Shown here one piece after another: positions 29,703 to 39,776 of a stretch of 64,000 nt of DNA. Each line of letters begins with the position of its first letter. Position 1 is the first letter of the stretch. The stretch lies in the NCBI RefSeq assembly GCF_014698475.1, contig NZ_JACJTB010000011.1, positions 79,648-143,647 on the forward strand, read 5' to 3'. A program made the translations under genes and the position numbers. The notes under the pieces were generated by a model. That model was not told the origin of the DNA. It saw only the letters and a program-made list of their open reading frames with translations, and did not search any database. This stretch comes from Nostoc spongiaeforme FACHB-130 (lineage in GTDB: Bacteria > Cyanobacteriota > Cyanobacteriia > Cyanobacteriales > Nostocaceae).

Positions 29703-30512
29703 TTATGGTATGTATCGCATTAATAATTTTCGTGACTGGTTTTTCAATAGCTGGATCAGCTTTTGTTTTTGATTTAATTGATAAAAACCTCGAATGGAAT
29801 AATCCACTTCTATGTGATTTTGTTTGAACAAGTCAACCACAGCCGCCTCTAACCATTTACCTTGAACAATTCCAGTGGGATAATAAGGAAAAATATATTT
29901 TTCTTGCCCATTAAAATAGTCAAGATTTTGACAGAAAAATGAATCTTTAATTTTCCTGGCTCTGATGCTACCCCAGCGTTCAAACTCCCATCCTGTTTCA
30001 TTCGGCTCAAGATAAAATTTGAGTCTATCCTTGACCCACAACCCTGCTTGTAAACCAATACGATAGTTGGCTCTTTGAGGAATTTCCCATAATAACGGAT
30101 ATTTTGATGATGGGTTGTATGGGCCAAGTCCTAGAGTTTCTCTTAAGCGAATGTGAGAATATCCTTCACATTCCATAATTTCGAGAAAATCATAGAGGAT
30201 AGTTGTATTGACATAATCATTCAAAAAATAATCATCTTGTACATAAAGAATGTACTGAGAATTAATCTTATCAAGACAACGAATTAAGCAATCGCTCCAA
30301 CTTGGTCTTGTGCCACTATCATCATTTACACCAACTTGAGAACATTGTATATTTAACCCAGGATAACTAAATACTTTAGTTTCAGTATTGAGTACTATAG
30401 GATGAGGGCAATCAGACCAATACTTGGCAAAAAGAGTAAAGAATGGTTGCCAGCAATCTTCAAAACTGTCTGTACTATTTACTAAAATAGTTAATTGTGA
30501 AGTATTGTCCAT
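29703..30512 (-). CDS. GT-A-like glycosyltransferase, putative
   Basis: A 269-residue cytoplasmic protein of the polysaccharide locus. No named family was recognised with certainty, but the sequence has the feel of a GT-A fold: LTILVNSTDSFEDCWQPFF at the N-terminus, SWSDCLIRCLDKINSQYILYVQDDYFL with an acidic DD pair where GT-A enzymes have their metal-binding DxD, and a C-terminal acceptor half (WEFERWGSIRARKI). It sits 22 bases from the GT4 gene downstream, consistent with co-transcription. Activity and donor are unknown. Confidence 0.6.
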   Translation of the reverse strand: MDNTSQLTILVNSTDSFEDCWQPFFTLFAKYWSDCPHPIVLNTETKVFSYPGLNIQCSQVGVNDDSGTRPSWSDCLIRCLDKINSQYILYVQDDYFLNDYVNTTILYDFLEIMECEGYSHIRLRETLGLGPYNPSSKYPLLWEIPQRANYRIGLQAGLWVKDRLKFYLEPNETGWEFERWGSIRARKIKDSFFCQNLDYFNGQEKYIFPYYPTGIVQGKWLEAAVVDLFKQNHIEVDYSIRGFYQLNQKQKLIQLLKNQSRKLLMRYIP

Positions 30513-30613
30513 AAATAATCTTACTTTTTTCTATGTTTGTTAAATACTTTAAATTAAAATTATCTAGCGAAAAAGACTTAAATGATTACCATGTTGCTCA
30601 AAATCTATGTTAT

Positions 30614-31753
30614 CTACATCTGATTATTGAGGACTGTTTGGTATTGTTCTTCTAAAATCTGCGTTTGTTTATGAAGATTAAACATATTTTCTACTCGTTG
30701 TCGTCCATTTTGACTAAAGCTTTGCCACAGAACACTATCGTTAAATAGCTGTACAACATATTCAGCAAGACTTTGAACATCTCGTTCAGGTGCTAGAAAA
30801 CCAGTCTCTTGATGTGCTACTACTTCAGGAATTCCACCACTAGCAAAGCTAACTACTGGTAAACCCATTGCTTGAGCCTCAGCAAACACTATACCAAAAC
30901 TTTCGCAATCACCAGACTCTGCTCTAATGCTAGGAACACAAAAGATTTTGGCTATTTGCATCCAATGCTTAACAGCCTCTGGTGGTTGTGATCCTAGAAA
31001 ACGATAGTTTTTGAGTAAGGACTTAGCTAAATTTTCTAAAGAATTACGGAGAGGGCCATCACCAATTACTACCAAAGCTATTTCAGGTTTTTTTGCCTGT
31101 ATTCTCTCCATAGCTTTTATCAAATACTCACAGCCTTTCTTCTCAACTAGCCGACCAACAAAAAGAACTATCGACTCACGATTAGTTGTTGGCTGAGGTT
31201 GAAAAAGTTTTGTATCTACACCTATGTAATGCACTAATATTTTTTCTGAAGGAAAACCTTGCTGAACAAGTTCTGCTTTCAAAAAGTTCGATACAGTAAT
31301 AAATAACTGAGCTTGTTTTTTGAGTAATTCTCGACGTTTAAGATAAACGCGAGTACTGATAGAGTTTCTTCTAGCATATTCGTCCTTCATGGTAGCATCG
31401 AGTCCATGAAAGGTAACAATCATAGGTAGATTTAAAGACTGTACTAAAGGAAGAGCTAAAGCTCCACAAACACCAAAATGAGCATGAAGTAAAACAGGAT
31501 TTAACTGTTTTATTTTTTTCCTGATTTTTGGTGCTATTCCTGTGACTTTAAACAATAACTCTTGGAAAGCTCCAAAACTTCCACCTTCATTAACTACTAA
31601 AGTACGCTCTGAAGGTAGAGATAATCCTTTGACAAAACGAGAACCTACATAATAAGGTTCAAAATTTTTTAGTCCTTCTCCTTGAGCGCGGATAAATGTT
31701 TCTGAATTAGGGAGAATACGTCCACAGAAAATAACTACATTTGGCTTAGACAT
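30614..31753 (-). CDS. GT4-family glycosyltransferase
   Basis: 379-residue GT-B enzyme. Acceptor domain motifs: LHAHFGVCGALALPL and MIVTFHGLDAT. Donor domain motifs: VLFVGRLVEKKGCEYLIKAM and FGIVFAEAQAMGLPVVSFASGGIPEV, with the two Glu of the E-x7-E signature. Of the GT4 enzymes here it most resembles colanic-acid WcaL-like transferases (HAHFG / TFHGxD). 24 bases separate it from the GT2 gene. Specificity unknown. Confidence 0.87.
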   Translation of the reverse strand: MSKPNVVIFCGRILPNSETFIRAQGEGLKNFEPYYVGSRFVKGLSLPSERTLVVNEGGSFGAFQELLFKVTGIAPKIRKKIKQLNPVLLHAHFGVCGALALPLVQSLNLPMIVTFHGLDATMKDEYARRNSISTRVYLKRRELLKKQAQLFITVSNFLKAELVQQGFPSEKILVHYIGVDTKLFQPQPTTNRESIVLFVGRLVEKKGCEYLIKAMERIQAKKPEIALVVIGDGPLRNSLENLAKSLLKNYRFLGSQPPEAVKHWMQIAKIFCVPSIRAESGDCESFGIVFAEAQAMGLPVVSFASGGIPEVVAHQETGFLAPERDVQSLAEYVVQLFNDSVLWQSFSQNGRQRVENMFNLHKQTQILEEQYQTVLNNQM

Positions 31754-31777
31754 ATTGTTTTTGTACTGATTCTAGAA

Positions 31778-32767
31778 TTATGTTGCTGTAGAACGATTGT
31801 TTTGATTTCTATAAAATAAAGCATATTTCAATTCAAATAATAATTTGTACACTTTAGCTCCAAAAATCACTTTGACAATTCCCTTGGTGAAGAGTTCTCC
31901 AGACCAAGGAAGAAATTTTAGTAAGGTAAGGATATGAAAAAGAGCAGTAATTTTATTTCCTTTATCAAGTTCTTGATTTACTCGAAGTAACTGGACTATG
32001 GATGTTCTTACTCCTATAACACGATGATAATTAATAGCTCCTGTCCGTTGTTTTATAATTGTCCCCCACTTATTTTTGAAAATCCTTAATCCCTCTAATT
32101 TAGCTTGCAAATTACCTCCAATCTGCTGGGGATGAAAATATCTAATAATTAGTGGTTTATCTACTGCTAAAAAATGGTTATTGGCTGCGGCTAGACTCAA
32201 CCACAAATCGTAGTCTTGAAAACTCGGTAAACTTTCATCAAAGCCATTAACTTCTAGTAAGGCAGAACGTTTAACCATAAATAGTGAGGTGGTAGGAGGT
32301 AGCCAACCTCTCAATAAATTATCAAAAACATCTCCTTCATAAAGATGTAAACTGGGTATTTTCTGTTGTCCCTCTACACACTCATAACCTAAGCAATAAA
32401 CAACAGTTGCCAGAGGATCATCACTCTCTTGTAAACATTTTACTTGTAACTCTAACTTCTCAGGTAACCATTCATCATCACTATCTAAAAATGCGATTAA
32501 TTCTGTACTTGCTGCTTTAATGCCTTGATTACGTGCATAGCTACCACCATAATTCTTACCTAAAGGTAAAAATTTAATTCGTGGATCTGTAAATTCTTTA
32601 ACTACTTCAGCAGTATTATCTGTGGAGCCGTCATCAACAATAATCAATTCAAAATTCGATAAAGTCTGTTGAAGAATGCTGGTAATTGCTCGCGGTAAGA
32701 AATTAGCTCTGTTAAATGTTGGAACTATCACACTAACAATTGGTTGTTCTTGGAGAGATGAATTCAT
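31778..32767 (-). CDS. GT2-family glycosyltransferase
   Basis: 329-residue inverting GT-A enzyme, the only clear family 2 member in the locus. N-terminal half: VSVIVPTFNRANFLPRAI, IIVDDGSTDNT and the metal-binding LIAFLDSDDEWLPEKL; acceptor half: NGFDESLPSFQDYDLWLSLA with the conserved ED/QDYDLW block. The last 80 residues are basic and possibly membrane-associated. Located between two GT4 genes with short spacers. Sugar unknown. Confidence 0.88.
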   Translation of the reverse strand: MNSSLQEQPIVSVIVPTFNRANFLPRAITSILQQTLSNFELIIVDDGSTDNTAEVVKEFTDPRIKFLPLGKNYGGSYARNQGIKAASTELIAFLDSDDEWLPEKLELQVKCLQESDDPLATVVYCLGYECVEGQQKIPSLHLYEGDVFDNLLRGWLPPTTSLFMVKRSALLEVNGFDESLPSFQDYDLWLSLAAANNHFLAVDKPLIIRYFHPQQIGGNLQAKLEGLRIFKNKWGTIIKQRTGAINYHRVIGVRTSIVQLLRVNQELDKGNKITALFHILTLLKFLPWSGELFTKGIVKVIFGAKVYKLLFELKYALFYRNQNNRSTAT

Positions 32768-32819
32768 AATTTTTAAATCCTAGAATTATTTAATTAGCTT
32801 TGCATTTTCATTAGATTTT

Positions 32820-33893
32820 TCACAAACAAGATTGATATACATTCTCTGTTATTTTTGCTATATTTAGCCAGTCATATTTTTCTGCTATTTTGCGATTGTA
32901 TTGACCCATATTTGATAATTGATTTTGTTGCTTTAAGGCCAACTGCATAGCTTGAATCAAACCATATTCATCATCAATGTCATATAAAAATGCTCCAGAA
33001 TTATCTAACACTTCTGCAATACATCCTTTACGGGGCGCAATACAGGCTCTACCAAAAGACATAGCTAACATTACGGCACCTGACGTTAGAATATCTCGAT
33101 AGGGAAACACAACTACATCACAAGCATTTAGATAAATTTGAAGTTTCTCAGAAGGGATGAATCCTGGTATAAATTTGATTTTTGGATCGTCATCAATCTT
33201 CTGTAAAAGCATATCTGTCATTTCTGGACTATTTTGGTATATTTTACCTGCAATCACTAGTTGACTGGCATCATTATGCAGATGTTTAAATGTATCTATT
33301 AGTTCCAAGACTCCTTTGTAGGGTCTAATCATCCCCAGGAACAGGAAAACCAAAGCAGAATCATCTAAATTCAAGCTTTTGCGGGCTAGAGTTTTTTCAA
33401 AATTGTTATCGTAACAATTGATATAGTTACCATGTGGGACTACGAATACTTTAGCTTGATTATCTTTAAGGGAAAAACTTTTAATAACTTCTTCTTTAGC
33501 TGATTCACAATGAGCAATAATCGCATCAGCGAATTTAGACACTAAACAACTACATAAATTATCTAAAAGTAAGCTTTGATTTTCATGGTTTTTCAAATTG
33601 TGTACAGTCCAAATAATTTTTATTCTTAGCAGTTTTAAGATAATCAATTCTAAAATAAAAAATGATAACTTAAGAAATTTTTCTAAAACATTGGAACCTG
33701 CAAAAAATGGATGGAGCCAATGTAAATGTACTATATCTGCTTTCTGGGGAAACAATATTGCTGGTAAAAAGAAAGTTGTTGAAGAGGAAGGATGAGGAAA
33801 ATCTGCTTGAATATCTAATTTATTGAGGTGATTAATTAGCTCTTTTTGGTATGGATTATCATCATTGGTTCGAGGTAAAAATATAGTTTTCAT
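32820..33893 (-). CDS. GT4-like glycosyltransferase
   Basis: 357-residue GT-B enzyme. Seen: DIVHLHWLHPFFAGSN in the acceptor domain with a hydrophobic segment after it (LSFFILELIILKLL) that may touch the membrane; VVPHGNYINCYDNN; donor domain VFLFLGMIRPYKGVLELIDTF and VVFPYRDILTSGAVMLAMSFGRACIAPRKG. The VPHG and PYRD motifs place it in a GT4 subgroup distinct from the duplicated pairs. Specificity unknown. Confidence 0.83.
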   Translation of the reverse strand: MKTIFLPRTNDDNPYQKELINHLNKLDIQADFPHPSSSTTFFLPAILFPQKADIVHLHWLHPFFAGSNVLEKFLKLSFFILELIILKLLRIKIIWTVHNLKNHENQSLLLDNLCSCLVSKFADAIIAHCESAKEEVIKSFSLKDNQAKVFVVPHGNYINCYDNNFEKTLARKSLNLDDSALVFLFLGMIRPYKGVLELIDTFKHLHNDASQLVIAGKIYQNSPEMTDMLLQKIDDDPKIKFIPGFIPSEKLQIYLNACDVVVFPYRDILTSGAVMLAMSFGRACIAPRKGCIAEVLDNSGAFLYDIDDEYGLIQAMQLALKQQNQLSNMGQYNRKIAEKYDWLNIAKITENVYQSCL

Positions 33894-33948
33894 ATTTAGA
33901 TATGATTTTATTAATACAAGTATTTCAATAATGAGATGAGATAATTTT

Positions 33949-35082
33949 CTATAATTCTGATTTTTGTTTTTTCTCAGTAATTTGGGAGTAAATGTCTAAA
34001 TGTTGTACCAAAATGGTGGACATACAAAGATGTTGACGTAGGTTTTTAACAGCTAGATTTTCTTGCTCATCTGAGTTGGATAAAATGTGCTGAACTGCTT
34101 GTGCAAAAGCATTGGCAGTATAAGGTGAAAAAGTTTTGATAGCGCCTGGTTCTATATTGTTGTATTCATCTATTAAGGGCAGGTCAAAAGATAAAATCTT
34201 TGGATGAGCAATAGAAAGCCAAGTTGATAGAGAACCAGAAGCAGAAGATTTTTGGAAAGGGCAAATAGCTAAATCTGTTGCAACTAAATATTGCTCTAGT
34301 TCTTCTTCTGATAAGTAGCCTGTGACTATCAGACGATCTTTTACTCCTAGTGTTTGTGCTAATGTGAGTAATTCTTCTAGAAACCAGTCACATCTTTCAC
34401 TGGGCTGACCAGCAAAGATTACTTTTATATTCGTTGATAAATAAGGTATTGCTTCAACAACTAAGCGATGACCCTTTCGTGGAAAAATCCAACCTAATAA
34501 TGTAATTGTTTGAAAACCTTCGAGATTTAGTTTTTTGCGTGCGATCGCTGAGTTAGCAGTGATTAATCTTTCTTCAACAAAATGCCGTATAAGTGTTATT
34601 TTACTGGCGTTGAGTGTATTTATACCAACAACAGTATGAAGTCTCTGCCTTTCTTGCTCAGTACAAACTAAAACTTTTTGTACTTTAGCAAACATCCAAC
34701 GGATAAATCTTGAATTGCTATTGTATTGTGACTTTATGTAAGACAAAAGAGTCTTCCAGTGTAGTGGGATTTTGGGCAGATAGATATCATGAAGTGTAAC
34801 TACTAAAGGAGACGAACAGTTCTGCACAAAAACACGAAAATTTTTTAATTGCGATCGCTCACCCCAAAGAAATGTATTGTGTTGTACATGCACAATATCC
34901 GCACTGGAAAGCTTGTTCGCAGCTTCTACTAAGATTTCTCGATTGTGATGTAGACTCTCTGTTAAAACTACATTAGCTTCAATGACGGTGAAACCGCGCT
35001 GTCTGGCTTCTGAAGCAATAAACTTGCTGTAGCGATGAATTCCATGTTGCTCAGAACCGATGTGTAGATACCCAATTTTCAT
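33949..35082 (-). CDS. GT4-like glycosyltransferase
   Basis: 377-residue GT-B enzyme. N-terminal IGYLHIGSEQHGIHRYSKFIA and DIVHVQHNTFLWG; donor domain ITLLGWIFPRKGHRLVVEAI and CPFQKSSASGSLSTWLSIAHP. The E-x7-E signature is weak here, so the retaining mechanism is inferred from overall likeness only. Lies 23 bases after the pyruvyltransferase gene, in the same transcript. Specificity unknown. Confidence 0.75.
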   Translation of the reverse strand: MKIGYLHIGSEQHGIHRYSKFIASEARQRGFTVIEANVVLTESLHHNREILVEAANKLSSADIVHVQHNTFLWGERSQLKNFRVFVQNCSSPLVVTLHDIYLPKIPLHWKTLLSYIKSQYNSNSRFIRWMFAKVQKVLVCTEQERQRLHTVVGINTLNASKITLIRHFVEERLITANSAIARKKLNLEGFQTITLLGWIFPRKGHRLVVEAIPYLSTNIKVIFAGQPSERCDWFLEELLTLAQTLGVKDRLIVTGYLSEEELEQYLVATDLAICPFQKSSASGSLSTWLSIAHPKILSFDLPLIDEYNNIEPGAIKTFSPYTANAFAQAVQHILSNSDEQENLAVKNLRQHLCMSTILVQHLDIYSQITEKKQKSEL

Positions 35083-35105
35083 GGTTTTTTCTCAAACAAA
35101 CAGCA

Positions 35106-36335
35106 CTAACCCACAACTGATAAAAGCAAATCAAAGTTATTCGCTGTTTTTTGCTTCACTTCTGGCAATACTTGCTTGAGTTTATCGGCAACTTCGTGAC
35201 GATTTTGCCAAGCAAAACGAATTGATTTGTGTGCAATCTCACTATCTAAAAACTGCTCTACAGAAATCAGCAGTCCTTCATGAACTAATTCCGAACCCAA
35301 CAAATCGGTCATAATTCCTTCTGCTTTGACTGAGTAACCAATAGGAAGAGTACAAACACCACTAGAAAGTCCTGCGATCGCTGCGTGCATTCTTTCAGCA
35401 ATGACTAAATCGCAGGCAGCAATTAAACCTTTGAATTCGGAAGCTGTATGATCTGCACCTGCTAAATGTACACGAGGATCAAAATTAAATAACCTGAGTA
35501 AGTGAGCTGCTAGGATACGATCATCATTTCCTGCTCGATGATCATGTACATGAGGAATAATGAGTACTTGCGCCCCAAATTCATTTAGAATCAAATCAAT
35601 TGTTTCACACCAGACTTTGATATGTTTATCATAATCTGTGCGAGTATAGCGGCAAATACCTTGACTAATTCCTAAAGCTACAACAGGAAGGTCTTTAGTG
35701 ATGCCATAAGATTTAAATAAGTTATTAACAATCTCTGGTGATGTTGGCGGCAACAGAAAGGCTGGATCTGCCGTATGTTTTACTAACTCTGGAGATAAAC
35801 CCAAATCTTTCGTAACATACTTATAAGATAGATGTTCTCTAATTGTAATTAACTTTGAACGACGAGCTACATTAAGCCACATCTCCGCTTCACTATCTTT
35901 CTTAAAAGGGCCAATAGATTGAGCTAAAAATGCAACCGGAACACCAGCTTCTAAGGCAAATTCTAATGGTTGCAGTTGTTGTCTTAAAAATCTTGTACCG
36001 TAGTCTGAACTAAATACATCACCGCCAGAAGCAATGACCACAGAAGCATCACGCACTAAATTATTGATATTTTTATAAGTAGGAGCGAGGCGTTGGGAGA
36101 ATTTAGAAAGTTTGGCAAGTAACGGTTGAGTTCTATATAACAACAAATAATCATCACTTGAGAGCTTAACCTCATAAGGTTTTAACCGAATTTCATCATA
36201 ATCTATAGTTTCAGTTAAGATATCTATCTCAAGATTAGATTGACGCTGACGAAGTTGCTCAATAGTTGTCACAACCATTGCCTCAACGCCTCGGTTACGT
36301 AGACCTGTAATTCCTGTGATAACTGCTTTCTTCAT
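35106..36335 (-). CDS. Polysaccharide pyruvyltransferase family protein
   Basis: A 409-residue cytoplasmic protein of the CsaB/WcaK-type pyruvyltransferase family (PF04230), which usually adds a pyruvate ketal from phosphoenolpyruvate to a sugar, giving the polymer negative charge. Motifs: TGITGLRNRGVEAMVV at the N-terminus (Rossmann-like), VVIASGGDVFSSDYG, LAQSIGPFKKDSE, IREHLSYKYV and AERMHAAIAGLSSGV near the C-terminus (the conserved ERxHA(A) block). Its upstream neighbour encodes an FrhB-like protein, a pairing met in other exopolysaccharide loci. A 184-base spacer separates the two. Confidence 0.85.
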   Translation of the reverse strand: MKKAVITGITGLRNRGVEAMVVTTIEQLRQRQSNLEIDILTETIDYDEIRLKPYEVKLSSDDYLLLYRTQPLLAKLSKFSQRLAPTYKNINNLVRDASVVIASGGDVFSSDYGTRFLRQQLQPLEFALEAGVPVAFLAQSIGPFKKDSEAEMWLNVARRSKLITIREHLSYKYVTKDLGLSPELVKHTADPAFLLPPTSPEIVNNLFKSYGITKDLPVVALGISQGICRYTRTDYDKHIKVWCETIDLILNEFGAQVLIIPHVHDHRAGNDDRILAAHLLRLFNFDPRVHLAGADHTASEFKGLIAACDLVIAERMHAAIAGLSSGVCTLPIGYSVKAEGIMTDLLGSELVHEGLLISVEQFLDSEIAHKSIRFAWQNRHEVADKLKQVLPEVKQKTANNFDLLLSVVG

Positions 36336-36519
36336 TTATTTGATGTCTCACTTAAATTGCTAAAATATTTGCACTAAATTGAGCTAACTAAAGGTTCATC
36401 TTAGATAAATAACTATTTTTTAAGAACTGACTGGTTATGTTTAATGGATAACATTAGATTTAGCAATCAGTACTTTGATAAATTACTTTTTCCATGATTT
36501 AAAATGACTGGATACAGAT

Positions 36520-37956
36520 TCATTGAAACAATATTTTTTTCACAATTTTCTTGAATTTTTGAATTGTTTTTCTCCATAAAGGATAAATTGGGTAAGTAAG
36601 TTGATATTGCAAAACCAAAGGAGTCATATATCTAATAAAAACAGAGAATTTACCAGCATCGATGGCCTGTTTAAACGCAATATGACTTTGTTCAGCTAAT
36701 TGCATTCGTAGATGCTGACGCTTTTGAAGTTTTTTATCCAAATGGCTTTTCTGGGGCTTAACGCGTTTAGGTGGTCGCCATTCACCTTTTTGGTCAGACA
36801 AATATAATCGATAAGCTAAACCTTCTCGCCGATGACTGAATCCTGATGATTGCGATCGCGCTACTTCATCAGCATCAATATGATCAAGCTTGAGTTTACC
36901 TGTGGTTATTCCTTGTTCAATGAGGTTACGAAGAGTTGAATTGCGTACTACTACAACATTTGTTCCTTGACTATCACCAACATACTGAGGTAGCCACGCA
37001 TCACCAACAACTATATCCGCTGTTTCGGCAACTACATCATCGCAATAGTCACAGGCTTTATATTTAAAGAAACCTTGACCCCAGTCCCAACCATATAAGT
37101 CACGCACAGGACTAATACGTTCAATAACTTGGCCATCTTGCCAGCCAACAGCTTTAATAGCGTACTGACTAGCAACTCTATCAGACAACTTCTTTCGGAA
37201 GTCAAACCCTAAAAGCTGACCTGGTTCTATCCCGCATTGCCAAGCAAACATCTCTGCAAAACGGATGCTTTTCAAATGCCCACAAATTAGACCTACACAA
37301 AACTTAATCCGTTCCGCAATTACCGCATCTTGCATCATGAGCAAGCGAATAGCTTTAATAAAACATGGAATGCCAACTATAGCGTAACGTCCTGGTCTAT
37401 CTCGAATTAGTTGTATAACTCCCGATATTTCAATCGGATAATAACGTGACTTAGCTCCATTTCTTATTTCTTCTTGTGTGGTAGATAGTTGATATTGAAA
37501 TAGTCTAGGATCTGTGGCAGAAGGAAGACGCTGCTGAACATGAATCACTCCATCTACTAAATTCTCGCTCAGTAGTCTAGTAATTATCCAAGTACCCATA
37601 CCACCAGAACTACCACGTTCCCGAAAATCACTTTCTGCCACAAAGCCAGCATAAGTTGCTAGATGGTAGCCAATCAAATTGTGATGCTCACAGTTTTGTC
37701 CAAAAATCTCTTGAGCAATCTGATCTTCATTAAGTGCTTCTTCTGAGAATGGACAAACGGCTATTGGTGAAATTTCGATAGAAGATTGATCGGCAGAAGG
37801 TTCGATACTAGCGCAAATCCGTCCATATTCATCTAGTTTCATCTTAATTGGTGAATCAGTAATAGAGGCACAGCCACCACAACCTATGCAATAACCACCA
37901 TCTACTACAGTTTCAAATAATTTAGTCGTTTCCAGATTTTTCATTTGATTTATCAA
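36520..37956 (-). CDS. FrhB-like (coenzyme F420 hydrogenase beta-type) Fe-S/flavin protein
   Basis: 478 residues. The N-terminus has a clustered Cys motif GGYCIGCGGCA (Cys23, 26, 29), followed by FRERGSSGGMGTWI (the FrhB N-terminal block) and by the C-terminal domain with GIPCFIKAIRLLMMQD, CVGLICGHLKS and YKACDYCDDVVAETADIVVGDAW. In polysaccharide loci such proteins are found beside pyruvyltransferases; a redox or reductive step on the sugar has been supposed, but no activity is established that I can cite for this type. Start: a TTG at 37956 has AGGAG (37966-37970) 9 bases upstream; the ATG at 37944 lacks a site, so the TTG is kept. Cyanobacteria generally do not use F420 as main hydride carrier, so flavin is more likely. 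Confidence 0.8.
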   Translation of the reverse strand: MINQMKNLETTKLFETVVDGGYCIGCGGCASITDSPIKMKLDEYGRICASIEPSADQSSIEISPIAVCPFSEEALNEDQIAQEIFGQNCEHHNLIGYHLATYAGFVAESDFRERGSSGGMGTWIITRLLSENLVDGVIHVQQRLPSATDPRLFQYQLSTTQEEIRNGAKSRYYPIEISGVIQLIRDRPGRYAIVGIPCFIKAIRLLMMQDAVIAERIKFCVGLICGHLKSIRFAEMFAWQCGIEPGQLLGFDFRKKLSDRVASQYAIKAVGWQDGQVIERISPVRDLYGWDWGQGFFKYKACDYCDDVVAETADIVVGDAWLPQYVGDSQGTNVVVVRNSTLRNLIEQGITTGKLKLDHIDADEVARSQSSGFSHRREGLAYRLYLSDQKGEWRPPKRVKPQKSHLDKKLQKRQHLRMQLAEQSHIAFKQAIDAGKFSVFIRYMTPLVLQYQLTYPIYPLWRKTIQKFKKIVKKILFQ

Positions 37957-37987
37957 GTTTCAATTCTCCTCATTACTTTTTTAGTAT

Positions 37988-39469
37988 CTATTTTTTTGTA
38001 CTGAATTTTGGGGAGAACGTAGTTAGAATACTATTTATTTGCTGATATAGCTTAGGTTCAATCAATAAGACTATTCCTATATAGGTTGTAGCACCAGTGA
38101 CTATACACAGAAAGATTAGGACATATAAATGTAATACTCCAGCCAAAAAATGTTTAACACTTAAAATACACATTACCATTATTAGAGATCCAACTGCTGG
38201 AGTGATATATTGGCGCAAATATGTACTTATCTTTAAAGGAATTAATTTTTTAATTACTAATATAGGTACAGGTGACATAATATAACCCCGCACAACATAG
38301 GATGCCGCAACTGCGACAATTCCCCAATGTACCGCGATGAGAAAACATGTAAGATTAGCGATCGCTTGAATACAATTAAGTGCTAAGTTCCAAGAAGGTT
38401 TTCCCAGAGCCATGATGACAGTACCGTTGTAATAAAAACCTGCATACAAAAGTCCAACTAAGGCAAGTATCTGGATCACCGGTATACTTGGCATCCACTC
38501 CTTACCAAAAAGAGCTAATATTAGCTCAGGCGATAAAACAGAAATGCCGATAAATATTGGAAAAGCACCAAGACTAGTCAAATTAACAGCTTTATAAAAT
38601 GCCTTCAACATTTTTTCAGGTTCCTTCTGCATACGCGAGAAGATTGGCATTGCTATTTTTTGAATAACTGAAATCATTAATTGAGTTACTACTGTTAAAA
38701 TTCGATAGGCCACAGCATAGTAACCTAATGCAACAGAACCTAAAAAGTAACCAATTAAAAAGTTATCGGAATTTTGATTAACAAAATTAAGTACATTAAT
38801 ACCAACTATATTAATCCCAAATGTAAATAATTCTTTAAAATGCTTCTGAGAAAACTTGAATCTTGGTCGCCAACTACTAACCCACCACAAGGTAATAACT
38901 TGGGCTATAGAATTGGCTAAAGATTGGCCAACAATACTCCAAACGCCAAAGCCTAGAAATGCCAATACTATACCAACAGAACCACCAACTAGTACTGCGA
39001 CTAATGAGCGCACAGCTAAAATTTTAAATGCAAGTTCTCTCTGGAGTATCGATTGTTGTACACCACTTAAACCACCAAATACAAAATTCAAAGAAAGACA
39101 GCGAATTATTGGTATTAAATGTGGTTCCTTGAAGAAAGAAGCTACTAATCCAGCACAAGAGATACTAATTGTTGTCAGTAATATACTCACTCCTAAGTTA
39201 GTCCAAAAAGCCGTATCTAAATGCTCTGGTTCTAAGTCTTGGCGCTGAACAATTGCTGTCGAAAATCCTTGATCTACAAAAATTTGTAGAAAGCTTAAAA
39301 ATATTCCCGATAAAGCCACTAACCCGAATGCTTCTGGCCCTAGTAATCGGGCGAGTAAGAAGAACACTCCAAAGGAAACAGCCTGTTTTCCCCAACTTTC
39401 AATTGCAGACCAAAGTACGCCTTTAACTGCCTTTTGTCGTAAATTTGATGTTTGTTTTGGTGGTTCCAT
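37988..39469 (-). CDS. Wzx-type flippase (MOP superfamily)
   Basis: 493-residue inner-membrane transporter with about 12-14 hydrophobic helices; flips lipid-linked oligosaccharides to the periplasmic face. Motifs of the WzxC-like group: AVKGVLWSAIESWGKQAVSF, LLGPEAFGLVALSGIFLSF, FVDQGFSTAIVQR and NFLIGYFLGSVALGYYAVAYR. With the Wzy-like protein at 25727-27031 it makes the locus a Wzx/Wzy-dependent type. 31 bases before the FrhB-like gene. A perfect TATAAT box lies about 36 bases upstream of the start. Confidence 0.9.
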   Translation of the reverse strand: MEPPKQTSNLRQKAVKGVLWSAIESWGKQAVSFGVFFLLARLLGPEAFGLVALSGIFLSFLQIFVDQGFSTAIVQRQDLEPEHLDTAFWTNLGVSILLTTISISCAGLVASFFKEPHLIPIIRCLSLNFVFGGLSGVQQSILQRELAFKILAVRSLVAVLVGGSVGIVLAFLGFGVWSIVGQSLANSIAQVITLWWVSSWRPRFKFSQKHFKELFTFGINIVGINVLNFVNQNSDNFLIGYFLGSVALGYYAVAYRILTVVTQLMISVIQKIAMPIFSRMQKEPEKMLKAFYKAVNLTSLGAFPIFIGISVLSPELILALFGKEWMPSIPVIQILALVGLLYAGFYYNGTVIMALGKPSWNLALNCIQAIANLTCFLIAVHWGIVAVAASYVVRGYIMSPVPILVIKKLIPLKISTYLRQYITPAVGSLIMVMCILSVKHFLAGVLHLYVLIFLCIVTGATTYIGIVLLIEPKLYQQINSILTTFSPKFSTKK

Positions 39470-39504
39470 TACAGGCTTTACCTATGCAAAGGATGAAAAT
39501 ACTT

Positions 39505-39510
39505 ATTATA
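39505..39510 (-). promoter_or_regulatory. Possible -10 box upstream of the flippase gene
   Basis: Reading the minus strand, TATAAT lies about 36 bases before the flippase ATG, so transcription could start close to the gene and separate it from the WecG-type gene upstream. No good -35 box is seen at the usual spacing, so this is tentative. Confidence 0.25.
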
Positions 39511-39776
39511 TTTTACTGCCACTGTCTATTTGATAAGACAAGCATTTCATCTTGATTGATAATTAATAAATTCTTGATTGAGAACTGTGAAAGCTTGCTG
39601 CAAGATTTATGTTAAAACTTACACTGAAAAAAGGTCATTTCTCAATATTAGAAACTAATTATGAGTCAAGATAAGTATGCAGTGATATTCAAAATTTTAT
39701 CGGCGTGATTCAATGCGGTTTTGAATTTGATATGAGTTTTGAATAATCCTGAAAACTCAAATTGACTAAATAATCG

